Shown piece by piece: positions 1 to 49,931 of a stretch of DNA of 64,000 nucleotides (positions are counted from its first letter, which is position 1; each line of letters starts with the position of its first letter). Both the position numbers and the translations under genes were made by a program. Below the pieces are notes generated by a model that saw only the letters and a list, made by a program, of their open reading frames with translations, searched no databases and was not told the origin of the DNA. Origin of the DNA: Protonemura montana (lineage: Eukaryota > Arthropoda > Insecta > Plecoptera > Nemouridae); the NCBI GenBank assembly GCA_947568835.1, contig OX387612.1, forward strand, positions 8,246,001 through 8,310,000. The letters run 5' to 3'.

Positions 1-450
1 CAAGGATCAGCCCCTAAGTCTTCTTCGGAAGACCGCGTAGGTCGTTTAGGTGATCGGCTAGATCAGCAGACTCATCGAGAATCTATATAGAAAGACGTTT
101 TTATGCCATTTATCGTGTAAAACTTTGGTATACCTTGTAACTTTCAAGAATTATACATAATTACTTTGCATTCGATCAATTTTTTATTTATTTTGCGAGT
201 GTTCTTCTTTCTTTAATCAGATTTATCATCGAAAAATCCCTGCCTAAGTCCAGTAGCCATGTGACAATTTTATAGTCAAGTCTGTGAAAGGAAATACCTG
301 TGCTCTTGCAGCAAACATGAATCTATGAGGGCTGTGATTAGATATATTCTTTAACAGAAAATTGTACAAAAATTCTGATTGAAAACAAACCCAATAGCGA
401 TAGCTGATTCCCAAATGTATGCCAATCATGTTCTTGTCTCCCTATTGCAG
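1..450. other. 5' flank, no confident gene
   Basis: AT-rich sequence ending in a strong pyrimidine tract and AG at 449-450. The first 87 bases are open in frame 1 and end with TAG at 88-90, so the tail of an upstream coding exon is possible, but codon choice is not biased and there is nothing to identify. Bases 91-430 show no coding signal. Confidence 0.4.
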
Positions 451-595
451 CTTCCTGCACGGGGACTTCGCGACGGCGACGGCGACGCTCTTGGCGGGCG
501 CCGAGGCCTCAACTCCCGTCATCGACGTCGACCGCAGGCACGCACTACTCGAAAGCGTTTGGCCTCTAGTGAAGAGATTGACGGGCAAACAGTGA
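451..595 (+). CDS. GC-rich exon-like open frame, partial, unidentified
   Basis: A pyrimidine-rich tract followed by TTGCAG at 445-450 is an excellent 3' splice site, and base composition jumps from AT-rich to GC-rich exactly at 451. From 452 the frame is open for 47 codons to TGA at 593-595, and most codons end in G or C, as expected of real coding sequence. The peptide starts FLHGDFATATAT and ends WPLVKRLTGKQ; I do not recognise it. An ATG at 428 lies in the same frame but sits inside the pyrimidine tract, so 451 is more likely an internal exon edge. Two readings fit. It may be the last coding exon of an upstream gene. Or it may be the start of the Pitx 5' leader exon, in which case this is an upstream open frame lying 425 bases before the Pitx start. 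The sequence alone does not decide. Confidence 0.4.
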
Positions 596-1019
596 AAATA
601 TTGTGATATCTTGTGGCGACTTCGACGTTTTGAGAAGGCGATTTGTGAAGGGGAAGAAAGATTGCAGGAAAAGTAGAAGAAGTCAGTCAGTCGAGAAAAA
701 TCGGATACTCAGCAGTGAAATCTGTTTTATTGTGAAAATATCGCTTGAAAGCAGAGAACAATCAGCGAAAAACGAGCCAAAAAGACGTTTCGTCAACATT
801 TCCAGAAAATATTTCGACGGTTACGAAGAAATTAGCCGTGATTTTTTGTAATTAAATTTCTATATCAATCGCCGCTGGTTTTATTTACAAATCCTAACAA
901 ACATTTACGGTATTTTGGAAAATAGCCAAAAAAAAGACAACTGGAATAACGCAGTGCTTATTTGAAAACAGACACAGCCAGTTGGAAACTTTTGTGCCAT
1001 TTGAAGTAAAACCATCTCA
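596..1019 (+). promoter_or_regulatory. Probable Pitx 5' untranslated leader
   Basis: The sequence between the 451-595 open frame and the Pitx start is A-rich with repeated short GTGAAAA-type words, no long open frame and no clear TATA box. It looks like a 5' leader transcribed as part of exon 1, possibly continuous from 451. The transcription start site cannot be placed from sequence. Confidence 0.35.
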
Positions 1020-39996
<38,977 letters not shown>

Positions 39997-40114
39997 GATG
40001 AGAGCACGCCCGGCGGACATTTTGGGAAGCTCGCCACTGCAGGTAAGAATTTTATTTTGTTTACGATATGAGAACCTCTTCTTAAAATACCTGAACACAT
40101 AGCTGAATTATAAC

Positions 40115-40385
40115 ATAAACCCAGAAGAGCAAAGGTGAAGTCTACTAGTTAGAATGGCCGACCACACGGCTGTCTTGCAACATTACCCATAAGAGCAATG
40201 GTGAAGTCCACCAGCTAGAATGGCCGACCACACAGCTGTCTTGCAACATTAACCCATAAGATCAATGGTGAAGTCCACCAGTTAGAATGGCCGACCACAC
40301 AGCTGTCTTGCAACATTACCCATAAGAGCAATGGTGAAGTCCACCAGCTAGAATGGCCGACCACACAGCTGCTTTACAACATATA
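40115..40385. repeat. 66-bp minisatellite, intron 5 (4 units)
   Basis: AGAATGGCCGACCACAC recurs at 40151, 40217, 40284 and 40350 (period 66-67), with GCAATGGTGAAGTCCACCAG between. It lies about 75 bases after the exon 5 donor. Confidence 0.9.
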
Positions 40386-40629
40386 CACGAAATTACATCT
40401 ATTTCAAACGTTCAATTGTAGCAATCTTACCTAGTTGTGATAGTCTATCGTATTTTAAACTAGTAAAGTTTTTTTTAACTATGAATTTACTGGTTACATC
40501 AAAAGTTTCCCGTCGAATAGGGTCAACTGCTGAGCTTAATAAGCTAAGCAAGCAAATCTAGAGCCATATTACCTGAAATGCGGTATCCACTGCAACTTTT
40601 CCAAAATAGTTACACACTTTGCTTCCTAG

Positions 40630-40985
40630 GTGACTTGTTGCTGGAATACGGCTTCGGCAACATGGCCGCCACAAACAAAGATGGCGTCGGCTGTTTCAAC
40701 ATGGCCGCTTCCACGTCGCCGGGCAACAGCTATTTCAATGTCGGCAAAGAAAGTGTCAACTATTTCAACCTTTCGGCGAAAGACGGCAACTACTTCAAAG
40801 ATGCCGCCAACCTCGGTTGCCATGCCGACGGCAACAACAAAGACGGTGTCGGTTGTTTCAACATGGCAGCTTCCAATAATAAAGATGGCGGCACCGAAGA
40901 GACGAGAGATAGTGGAAACGACGACCGCGACTCGAAATGTAGCGCTAGTAGTAGTGTCGTCACCAACGTACAAGACGTGCAATAG
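40630..40985 (+). CDS. Candidate Pitx exon 6: alternative or readthrough C-terminus
   Basis: The acceptor CTTCCTAG ends at 40629. A phase-1 junction from exon 5 or exon 4 reads G-DLLLEYGFGNMAATNKDG and stays open for 118 codons, ending DVQ and TAG at 40983-40985. The peptide is rich in Asn, Phe, Gly and Asp, with recurring YFN/CFN and NMAAS motifs, and has an acidic Ser-rich tail. It matches no family I know. Coding is supported by codon choice and by a 13-codon duplication (40674-40712 and 40836-40874) in which all four differences are synonymous. Linked to exon 5 it needs readthrough of TGA (133 added residues). Linked directly to exon 4 it gives a 366-residue form without OAR. The other possibility is that it is merely 3' UTR; both other + and - frames here are also open because of base composition. 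Confidence 0.5.
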
Positions 40986-41867
40986 TAGTTTTTAAATTCG
41001 GCCGCTCTGGAGACTGTGTTTTTTTAAATTATTTATTTCATCTCGGGTCTAGGTTAGGTCAGGTCAAATCGTTTGATTTGAGCTTTGGGTATTTTTAGGT
41101 TAGGTCAGAGAACCAGCGTTAATTTTAAACTGCATTTGCAGAAAATATTTAACGATGAACTAAACTATACCTACCAAAATCTAAGTTGCTATCAGGTGGA
41201 GTTACGATTCAGTTTAGTAGTAAGAAATGTAATTTTGCTATTTCTTGCAGATCATTTTATGTTTAAATGATCTGTATTGAGCTAACCCAAACGACTTATT
41301 AATGCATTTTTAGTTATTTTGAGCAGCTAGCTTTTAATATTACTAGAGTTTTGTTAAGAAGGATGGTCACAAATGCCATTTGGTGGTCACAACCGTTACC
41401 ACTTTATGTCGCCTCTTTTGCTCAACATAACGCTTCATATTGGCACTGGGACTCTTACTTAACCTATAAATCCAATGATTTAGGCTATCGGATATCAAAC
41501 TTCACGATTAACTTGTGTATTTGTAGGATATGCCACTAGTAATATCGGCCATTATTTCAACAAAGATGTTTGATCGGCCATTTCAACTTACGGTTTTCGT
41601 CCTGAACGCACTGCATTTGTAGATCTCTCGCATATTTGAGATCTAATCGTTTTCAAAATGAGATATAAAAACACGCTCTATCAGTGAAACCCCTACTTTT
41701 AGCTACATAATCTTAGCTAAATAATAGTACAGTTGATAATAAAAATAAATAAGTACTATTACTAACTTACTGAATAATAATACCTAATCGATGTCAAATC
41801 ACGTACTACGTAGTCGACTACAGCTGAAACATTTAGGGTTAAGATTTTCTAGAAAACAGTCTTAATA

Positions 41868-41901
<34 letters not shown>

Positions 41902-42375
41902 ATGTCGCTAATTATTCAAAAGTTTGTATGTATCGGTGATTGTTATATGAATACTTGATGTTCTTAAGTTCCTACCGTAGCATGGACAGTCATAGAACTT
42001 AGCGTCGTGAAGCTAGTCACTTGTTTAGCTAATCTTTCCAGTGCCACGTGGACTATCAAAGTCCCGCCAAAACAAACATTTCAAGTCAAAAATCGAGCAG
42101 TGACGCATGCTGTACCAAAGCTTATTTCAAATAACCTGGATAGCGGTTGCCGTACAGAAACTTTGAAGCCAAGTCCGCCATCTTGAGAGTCTCTGATTTC
42201 GAGTTCTCTCAAAGTGCCGTGCTACTTGCAATGTTTTCATCGGTAGTTGTCAATGTTTTCATAGTTTTCATCACCCTAATGGTCAAAATTAGTTGAAAAT
42301 GTGTTTAAAAAATTAAAAAATGTGCATTATCATAGTGACACCTTGCATTTAGGGACTGCTACCTGTTGCCAACAA
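40986..42375 (+). other. Pitx 3' UTR and downstream flank
   Basis: After the exon 6 stop the sequence becomes AT-rich. A repeat of the GCCATC family (see 10555-10800) lies at about 41335-41530. Overlapping AATAAA hexamers at 41738-41749 are the nearest polyadenylation signals I see, although a repeat lies between them and the stop. An (ATT)n run is at 41868-41901. A single direct-orientation unit of the 41-bp minisatellite lies near 42120-42145. Confidence 0.35.
41738..41749 (+). terminator. Candidate polyadenylation signal
   Basis: Two overlapping AATAAA hexamers, about 750 bases after the exon 6 stop. They lie beyond an inserted repeat, so they may not be the site used. Confidence 0.2.
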
Positions 42376-42757
42376 TGGATTTTCAATTTTAACTGGCTGG
42401 GTCCTATGCTCTATCCTGGTTATTTGAGATCAGCTGGCTGGGTTCTATGCTCTATCCTGGTTATTTGAGATCAGCTGGCTGGATCCTATGCTCTATCCAG
42501 GTTATTTGAAATCAGCTGGCTGGATCCTATACTCTATCCAGGTTATTTGAGATCAGCTGACTGGATCCTATGCTCTATCCAGGTTATTTGAGATCAGCTG
42601 GCTGGATCCTATGCTCTATCCAGGTTATTTGAAATCAGCTGGCTGGATCCTATACTCTATCCAGGTTATTTGAGATCAGCTGACTGGATCCTATGCTCTA
42701 TCCAGGTTATTTGAGATCAGCTGACTGGATCCTATGCTCTATCCAGGTTATTCGAGA
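42376..42757. repeat. 41-bp minisatellite, inverted partner (about 9 units)
   Basis: Units such as CTGGCTGGATCCTATGCTCT and ATCCAGGTTATTTGAGATCA are the reverse complement of the intron 4 unit. The flank CTACCTGTTGCCAACAATGG just before it is also the reverse complement of the flank just after the intron 4 array (38490-38510). Confidence 0.95.
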
Positions 42758-43324
42758 TCAGTGTGTACCAACCGACTTTTTAGTGTGATATTTTGTTTTA
42801 TATTGGCAGCACCGTAAGCTGCCACAGTGATCGTTTTGAAAAGCAAACGTCAGATGTCTCTGAAATCGCTTTCGAACATGTGCTTTCGAACATTTCAAAC
42901 AGTGTAAAAGATTTTACAACGAAACGCTATAAGCTAATTCTTTTCACATGAACACCAAACTTTCTTAAGCGTTTTTATTGTTTGCAACCAGCTGTTGACG
43001 TCATGTTTGTCACAATTTCGCTTTGTCTTACACAGTTGGTATCGCCGTGCCCGGAATCCAATGAATTATTCTTCGGTAGATAATTACGAGAAATAAAGTT
43101 TTTTTTTTGGAGAACTCATCACCACGGCCTGCCGGATGATTTGTTTTTATTTAAAATTTCATCTCCTACTACCAACTATTTTTAGATTATATATACATCA
43201 TAGATTGAAACGAGATCCCTTGGGAACATAGACAGCCGTGACTGCCAAAGAGGTCTCTTGACTTGTCAACCACTTCGAGTTGCTCGGCACTTCCTCATGT
43301 TTGAGTCACTTTAGCATTATTTCC
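42758..43324. other. Unassigned downstream sequence
   Basis: Moderately unique sequence, no gene or repeat recognised. Confidence 0.3.
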
Positions 43325-43455
43325 TCCCCGAGATCCTTTATCCCACACTGCGAGGCAGGAATCTTGTGTGCCCGAAAAGCTGAGTTGGTAGAGCACTCCG
43401 CCGAAAATCGTAAAGACCCAGGTTCGTATCCCGGTTCGGTCGCACTCTCATACGA
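43325..43455 (+). mobile_element. tRNA-like SINE head
   Basis: AAAGCTGAGTTGGTAGAGCA and CAGGTTCGTATCCCGGTTCG at 43376-43440, with the upstream shared CCTTTATCCCACACTGCGAG. Confidence 0.7.
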
Positions 43456-43544
43456 CCTTTGTTCCCTCACCGTTCATCGTTAGCTTTCAGCTCCAATGAG
43501 AGAAGACTCCAGACGAACCAAAAGATCCTCCATGTTTTAGGATG

Positions 43545-43770
43545 AAATCTTATTTAAATTTCAAACGCTTGCAATGCGCGGGGTATTTCATTATTAACAA
43601 CACTATAACCGTCTCAAAAATTGATGCCCAAAATCGTCTCAAAAAGCCAGTGTCCAGATAGCTCAATGGATCAGAGCAACACCCGCGATAGGTGGAGATC
43701 GGGGTTTGATATCCGCGTTTGGACATCAATTTTTGAGACGGTTATAGTGTTGTTAATAATAAAATATCCT
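43545..43770 (+). mobile_element. tRNA-cored foldback element, most complete copy
   Basis: The outer end CAAACGCTTGCAATGCGCGG is followed by the left arm CACTATAACCGTCTCAAAAA, TTGATGCCCAAA. The tRNA-like core has CAGATAGCTCAATGGATCAG and GGAGATCGGGGTTTGATATC. The right arm is GGACATCAATTTTTGAGACG, GTTATAGTGTTGTTAATAAT. The arms pair outward from the acceptor stem. Confidence 0.85.
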
Positions 43771-44879
43771 ACATGTTTATTTAAATTAACAAAATTACCT
43801 CTAAAGTTGCAAAGATATCCCTAAGTTCGAATTGTTGACAAAATTTGCAAAGCTAATGCAACCATCTCTTAAGTCCTTAAGTCCTTTGAGGGCTGCAAAA
43901 GGTAATAAGTTTGGGGGAAAAAAATCGCCTGATTTGCCTGCTAGTTAGACTTTTTTCTGTTCGGTAATGCATCACACGCTGCCAACCAATTAGGTAAAAT
44001 AGCTAAAACTTAAAATTGAATTAATTGAATGCAAGCCATTACTTGCTCCCATGGCTGCTTATTACTATTTTTCAAACATTGAAAATGCATTTCTTAATTC
44101 CTTAAATCCGTTGCTGATAAGATTTTAGCTAAGACCAGCTTTGTGCAATCTATCAAATGCTTTATAAAATTTTAATGACACCAAACAATCTTGCTTAACC
44201 TCGATCATCTTTAAATTCTAAGCTTTTCTCAGCTTTTGCCGTCACTTTTTTAAGTGTATTACACAAAATTCAGCCAATAATGATTTGCAGTAGGTACAAT
44301 AGCTACAATAGCTACAATAGCTACAATAGCTACATTATTGTAACAGAGTGTACTCCAGTGCATTCAAGGGGGCTTTGCTTGTCTGTGTGCTATTGAAATG
44401 CACGGCTTCGAGATCGCTTCGAAAACGATCTTCTTTTGTTCGTCTGACATCCGCCATTTTCCCTGCGTGCCACGCGGAGAAAACCAAACCAGAATTATGT
44501 TGATTTTATTCACGTTTGTTTCCTTGGAGAACTTCCTTAAAGTTCGGGAGAAGGGGATGGGGGATGGAAGAAGAGAATTGAGGTGTGGGAAGGTAATATT
44601 TTATAGTTTCTGTCCGATCATATTCTTGTGAATATCATACGGTAAACGCTGGGGACAGTCGAGTTTAAAATTTTGACAGCTATTAAAGTATGACTTACGA
44701 AAATATGACTGTGACTAAAACTGCACCAAAGCATCATTCTTCATTTCATTGTTGAAAGTGCACGCAATTTTTTCTTAAATTGTGTTAAATATTTCAGTCA
44801 TTCTTTCATGTCAATTAGAAATATAATTACCATCTTCTGCGAAATTTGAAATGAAATAGCTTTATATATTCTCTCGCTG
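43771..44879. other. Unassigned downstream sequence
   Basis: AT-rich. A 9-bp microsatellite (AGCTACAAT, about 4.5 units) lies at 44294-44335. GC-richer sequence at 44395-44620 lacks coding signal. Confidence 0.35.
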
Positions 44880-45412
44880 ATTGATTAATATGTGGTGTTT
44901 AACGACGCACTGTTTTGACATCTGGCCATGCGGTACTGGTCTAATGGCGTCGGTGAATAAGTGGATGATGACGAGGATGATGATGATGAACCTAAACTAG
45001 CCTAGAAGGGAACAGGGGAACCCCGTTGCTGGCATGTAGCATACTTCTGTCGAAAAGCACCTACAGAGCGACCGGCTTAACGTCCCTTCCGAATGACGGT
45101 ACAACGCGAACAACAGGATTCCTCCACAAATCCATGCTGTCGAGAGGTTGATAAGCAAGGCGAGTGAAGTTGCTGTACTAACTTTCATCCTTCCAACCTC
45201 TCTCCCGAACAGAACTGGTCATGTGTATGATGGTCACCCATCCAATACCTGACTCAGCGCAGTGTTGCTTAACTTTCATCCCTCCAACCTCTCTCCCGAA
45301 CAGAACTGGTCATGTGTATTATGGTCACCCAACCAATGCCTGACCCAGCGCAGTGTTGCTTAACGTCTGTGTTCGCACGAGGATCATTGTTTCCAACACG
45401 CTAAACCGTTTT
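44880..45412 (-). mobile_element. 5S-derived SINE, full-length reverse copy with doubled head segment
   Basis: The tail GTTTAACGACGCACTGTTTT is at the left. The body holds GACGGTACAACGCGAACAAC. The segment CCTCTCTCCCGAACAGAACT through CAGTGTTGCTTAAC then occurs twice (45195-45360) before the terminal head. Confidence 0.85.
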
Positions 45413-46407
45413 GCCCACGCTAGCCAAACTGTTCAGGGACAGGGCAAAGAATTAATCAATTGCTCCAAAAAGGGTCATTGCTCTTAAAAGCACTCTTTCT
45501 ATTTTTGTTCCCTATCTAGATTAATTTAGAGACAACTTTAAGAAATTCCTACTTAGCGACGACAACGAGCAAAAATAAATAAAGCATCGGCTAATTTATT
45601 TCGACCCTTAGCACCTAGTACATGGGACTTTGTGAAGCAATTTTAATTTTAAGTATGAAATTCGTTGATAATCCAGGGAAGATACGTTACCCAATGCAAT
45701 GCGTCAGTGTTTGAGCAAATTCCTACGCCATTTTCCCGTCGATTTTTACTATTTTCTTCAGAATTTGTATACACTTTTGATGGAAGGCCATGACTTTCTT
45801 TGTGGGTATCCTTCAATGAGTACACGACAATAATAAAGAAATATATTTAAATTTAACAGAATTTAAATAGAGTAGTTTTAAGATGAGATTGAAGTCAATT
45901 TAGCATGACGAACAAATAAAGCATCGTGTAATGGAACAAAGCATGCTCCCCTATTTTCAAGTTGATTCAAGCCCCCCTTTTGTTTCCAAACGGACTGTAC
46001 CGCCCCCCGAAGAACGCGTCGGAACGCAAGATGGATGTATCCCGGTCGCTTAGCAACAAGCCCCCTACCCCCTTCTACCCTAGCCGCCCCATTTCGGGGG
46101 CTAAAGACGCCCCCCACCGCGTCCTAAGCTCTGGCCTCTTTGAGTTACTTTGTTTCCCGGGTGAGTCTCGGGTTCGATCTCGGTCGGTGGCTTTTTCGGG
46201 ACTTATCAAAAGGGGAAGGGCGAAAAGTAACACAATTGATATTATCTGTTTCTATAGCTAAAATTCTTTGGGATGATTTTAATTGAAATTATTGCGTAGT
46301 AGAAATAAGACTTAGGAATGGATTAGAGTTTTTACTTTTTACCAATTAAAATTTTGTCAAATCTTCTGAATTTTTTAAATTATCTCAACTTGCAAAGATA
46401 GAACAAC
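45413..46407. other. Unassigned; GC-rich block 45940-46210
   Basis: A C-rich unique block, open on both strands for short stretches, no family recognised; TTGCTAAGC and other single motifs only. No gene called. Confidence 0.3.
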
Positions 46408-46650
46408 CGAACGGTTTGGCGTGTTGGAAACACCGGTTCTCCTGAGATCATCGAAGTTAAGCAAAACTGCGCTGAGTCAGGTATTGGATGAGTGACCATC
46501 ATACACATGACCAGTTCTGTTCGGGAGAGAGGTTGGAGGGATGAAAGTTAGTACAGTAACTTCATTCGCCTTGCTTATCAACATCTCGACAGCATGGATT
46601 TGTGGAAGAATCCTGCTATTCGCGGTGTACCGTCCTTCGGAAGGGATGTT
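46408..46650 (+). mobile_element. 5S-derived SINE, 5' part interrupted by minisatellite
   Basis: Head GAACGGTTTGGCGTGTTGGA through body CATGGATTTGTGGAAGAATC to CCTTCGGAAGGGATGTTA, where SINE sequence stops and the 43-bp array begins. Confidence 0.85.
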
Positions 46651-47592
46651 ACTCTGCCCCAGTGAAACTTTCACGTGATCGACTGAGCATGTGACTCTGC
46701 CCAGTGCAACTTTCACGTGTTCGACTGGGCATGTGACTCTGTCCCAGTGCAACTTTCACGTGTTTGACTGGGCATGTGACTCTGTCCCAGTGCAACTTTC
46801 ACGTGTTCGACTGGGCATTTGACTCTGTCCCAGTGCAACTTTCACGTGTTCGACTGGGCATGTGACTCTGTCCCAGTGCAACTATCACGTGTTCGACTGG
46901 GCATGTGACTCTGTCCCAGTGCAACTTTCACGTGTTCAACTGGGCATGTGACTCTGTCCCAGTGCAACTTTCACGTGTTCGACTGGGCATGTGACTTTGC
47001 TCCAGTACAACTTTCACGTGTTCGACTGGGCATGTGACTCTGCCCCAGTGCAACTTTCACGTGTTCGACTGGGCATGCGACTCTGTCCCAGTGCAACTTT
47101 CACGTGTTCGACTGGGCATTTGACTCTGTCCCAGTGCAACTTTCACGTGTTCGACTGGGCATGTGACTCTGTCCCAGTGCAACTATCACGTGTTCGACTG
47201 GGCATGTGACTTTGCTCCAGTACAACTTTCACGTGTTCGACTGGGCATGTGACTCTGCCCCAGTGCAACTTTCACGTGTTCGACTGGGCATGCGACTCTG
47301 TCCCAGTGCAACTTTCACGTGTTCGACTGGGCATGTGACTCTGTCCCAGTGCAACTTTCACGTGTTCGACTGGGCATGCGACTCTGTCCCAGTGCAACTT
47401 TCACGTGTTCGACTGGGCATGTGACTCTGCCCCAGTGCAACTTTCACGTGTTCGACTTGGCATGTGACTCTGTCCCAGTGCAACTTTCACGTGTTCGACT
47501 GGGCATGTGACTCGGCCCCAGTGCAACTTTCACGTGTTCGACTGGGCATGTGACTCTGTCCCAGTGCAACTTTCACGTGTTCGACTGGCAGA
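46651..47592. repeat. 43-bp minisatellite with a CACGTG in every unit (about 22 units)
   Basis: Unit: CGACTGGGCATGTGACTCTG, TCCCAGTGCAACTTTCACGT, GTT. Each unit has the palindromic E-box CACGTG and a second E-box-like CATGTG. CCCAGT and ACTGGG form inverted arms around the CACGTG. Variation between units is low. Confidence 0.95.
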
Positions 47593-49929
47593 GTTGCTCG
47601 CTCTCGGGTCACTCCCGGTGCACTTTTCTTGCTCCGAGAATTTCGGCGGTTGAATTGGAAATCAAACTATCAGCTAGTGATCACGTGTTCGGGTGGGAGC
47701 GCTCTCGCTCGGAGCTGGTGCACACCAGGCAATCATCATGACGCCATCGAGCATGTTTTAAGCCCGCAGTCAACAACGCCCCTATACTCCAAAAATGTAA
47801 TTGTCAATCTTCCATCACACCATCGATAATCCCATGTTATTGGATAGAATTGAGCAAAGCCACTTAGCTACCTGCAGTAACACGCCAACAGGTACATTTC
47901 AAAAGGTTGCAATATATTTCTAACCTAAATCGAACTGAAACATACTGTGATTGTATTTTCCGTGCAAATACGAGATAAACTCTTGAGGGTAAAACTGATA
48001 AAATCACGTGCTGCAAATTGTTTCAAGTTACAAAACAAGTGTTTGTTTTGATTTACTTTTGTATTCAGCAGATATTTTGTCAAAACGCCAGATGTCCAAT
48101 TTATTGTCGATGTTAATGTAATTATTCGCAAGCGTTACTCCCTTATTTCATGTCAGGTGGAATGGGCAGCATGGAACTTGATTTTTTACTGTAATATTTT
48201 ATTTCTTCCTTTACACTTAAAAAATATCAACTAAATTTGTAATTAATAATTCAAATTAACATTTAATTTTAACCAAACAAAATTTAAAGAATTCCATTCA
48301 TTGTTGTACGTTGGTTAGTGTTCGGTTTCTGAACCACTGCGTTTTTTAGTAAAATCGATTTTTCCCAATACAAGTTTCCCGAAAATATGCACCATACCTT
48401 AAAAGAGATGCTATGGCCCGACGATACGAGTGCAGACGCTTGCTTAAAATGGCTTAAGACAAGACGTCGAGTGTCTGTAGGGGTTTTATTTGTGAACAGA
48501 AAATACTTTAATACTAGCGATGAGGGCGATGAGAGGCGCTCCACCCAAATATCAAGAAAAAAAAAATAAGCTGTGTACATATTCAACGCATCTTGGACAG
48601 CGTTCCTAAAATTTCTGAAAATTTAGATTGAAATGGTAACTCCTGGATGTTTAAAAATGTTATTGGAGACTCAAAGTGAACCACTTATTTTAATTTTGGT
48701 TGCGTAACAGTTTTTCAAGTATTGAAAAATAATTTAGTTTAATTTAGTCTTTGGTGGGAAGGCCCTGACTTAATATTGTAACAAATTTGTTGATTTGACA
48801 AAGACTCGGACAAAATCTCTTGACGAAGATGAAAGTCGTGGAAAACTACACTAATTAAGTTATGACTGGTTGTTGAAAGTCGTGATTAGAGCAAATCTGT
48901 GTGCATGGCTTCCTTCTCACGTGTTTCTGGGTCAATAATAAAATTCTAAAAAATAGTTCTTTAGGAAATTTGTGGAAAACTCGGAAAAACTAACTTTTTG
49001 TTGTCGCCTTCGGTTTTCCGAGAAGTAGGTAATAGAGTTGAGTAATTGGCAATTTTTTCGCAGGAAAATTGTAGAAACATTCAGTTTTTTCGACTGATGA
49101 TTTCTATTTGAAGCCAAAAATATAAAATCAATTTGCTAAAAAAAAAAACAGTCGTACGAATTCGAAGCCAAACAAATGACAACAAAACGACAGTTCACAC
49201 TGACAGCTGGCATTCGCATTTCGTGACAGACTGCAGAAATAAAATGCTGGATTGCTTGTCAAATAACCTCATTCACACTGCAATTAGATACCGAGCCTAA
49301 TTGAAACAATGTCAACGTGTTCTTGTCAGCAATTAATAAAGCCTACTTGATACGTATTTACATTTAGAATTAGCAAAACTTCCACCTCCAAAACGTAAGC
49401 AAACAGAAGAGATTGTAAGTTTATTTGCTCGTCTGATTACTATTTTAATCTCGTTCTGTTAAACTGTCGACATTACCGGACGTGTCCGATTCTCGCCGGC
49501 CGCACCCGAGTGGTGATTCGCGATGACGACACGTGCTGCCACCTGTAAGCGACTTTTTCAAACTAAAGGTCGGATAGAAGACTGTAGTTCGAGTTTTCGT
49601 TCGCGGTATTCAATACAGGTGGCGCTAGTAAAAACATTACTGTCTTTAAACCTACAGTACAATCTGAAAAAGTTGTTGGTGTTTTAAATGTTCGTTTCTT
49701 CGCGATAAAAGGTCATAAGATTTAAATTTGGAAGATTCTATGGTCAGTTTTACCGACATTTTCAACTATAAGTTGCCTGTGATTGGAAGTCGCCATGGCA
49801 ATAGTTTCAAATAACACACTAACCAAGAGTTAAGATTAAAACAAAAAAAAAGTAGACTCAAGGGAGCTTACTAGCTATCAATTTATTGCAACATGCATAT
49901 TGTTTCAGTATATATCAATAAGTGGTTTA
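47593..49929. other. Unassigned downstream sequence
   Basis: A GC-richer edge (47593-47760) holds one more CACGTG. The remainder is AT-rich except for a unique block at 49440-49640. No gene or repeat recognised. Confidence 0.3.
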
Positions 49930-49931
49930 TT

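Noticed and set aside
1-90. Open frame at the window edge as the end of an upstream gene
   Set aside because: Only 29 codons, unbiased codon use, no visible start or splice site; cannot be supported.
40626-40995. Alternative + frame (40630-40995) and - strand frame (40626-40982) over exon 6
   Set aside because: Open because of base composition; the duplicated 13-codon block changes residues in these frames but is silent in the exon 6 frame.
41090-41110. TTAGG-type words as telomeric repeat
   Set aside because: Only one or two repeats of AGGTTAGGT, not an array.
45878-46261. Overlapping + and - frames of 79-99 codons
   Set aside because: C-rich unique block open on both strands; no evidence for either.
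46991-47741. 72-codon frames in the 43-bp array
   Set aside because: Minisatellite artefact with identical peptides in shifted frames.
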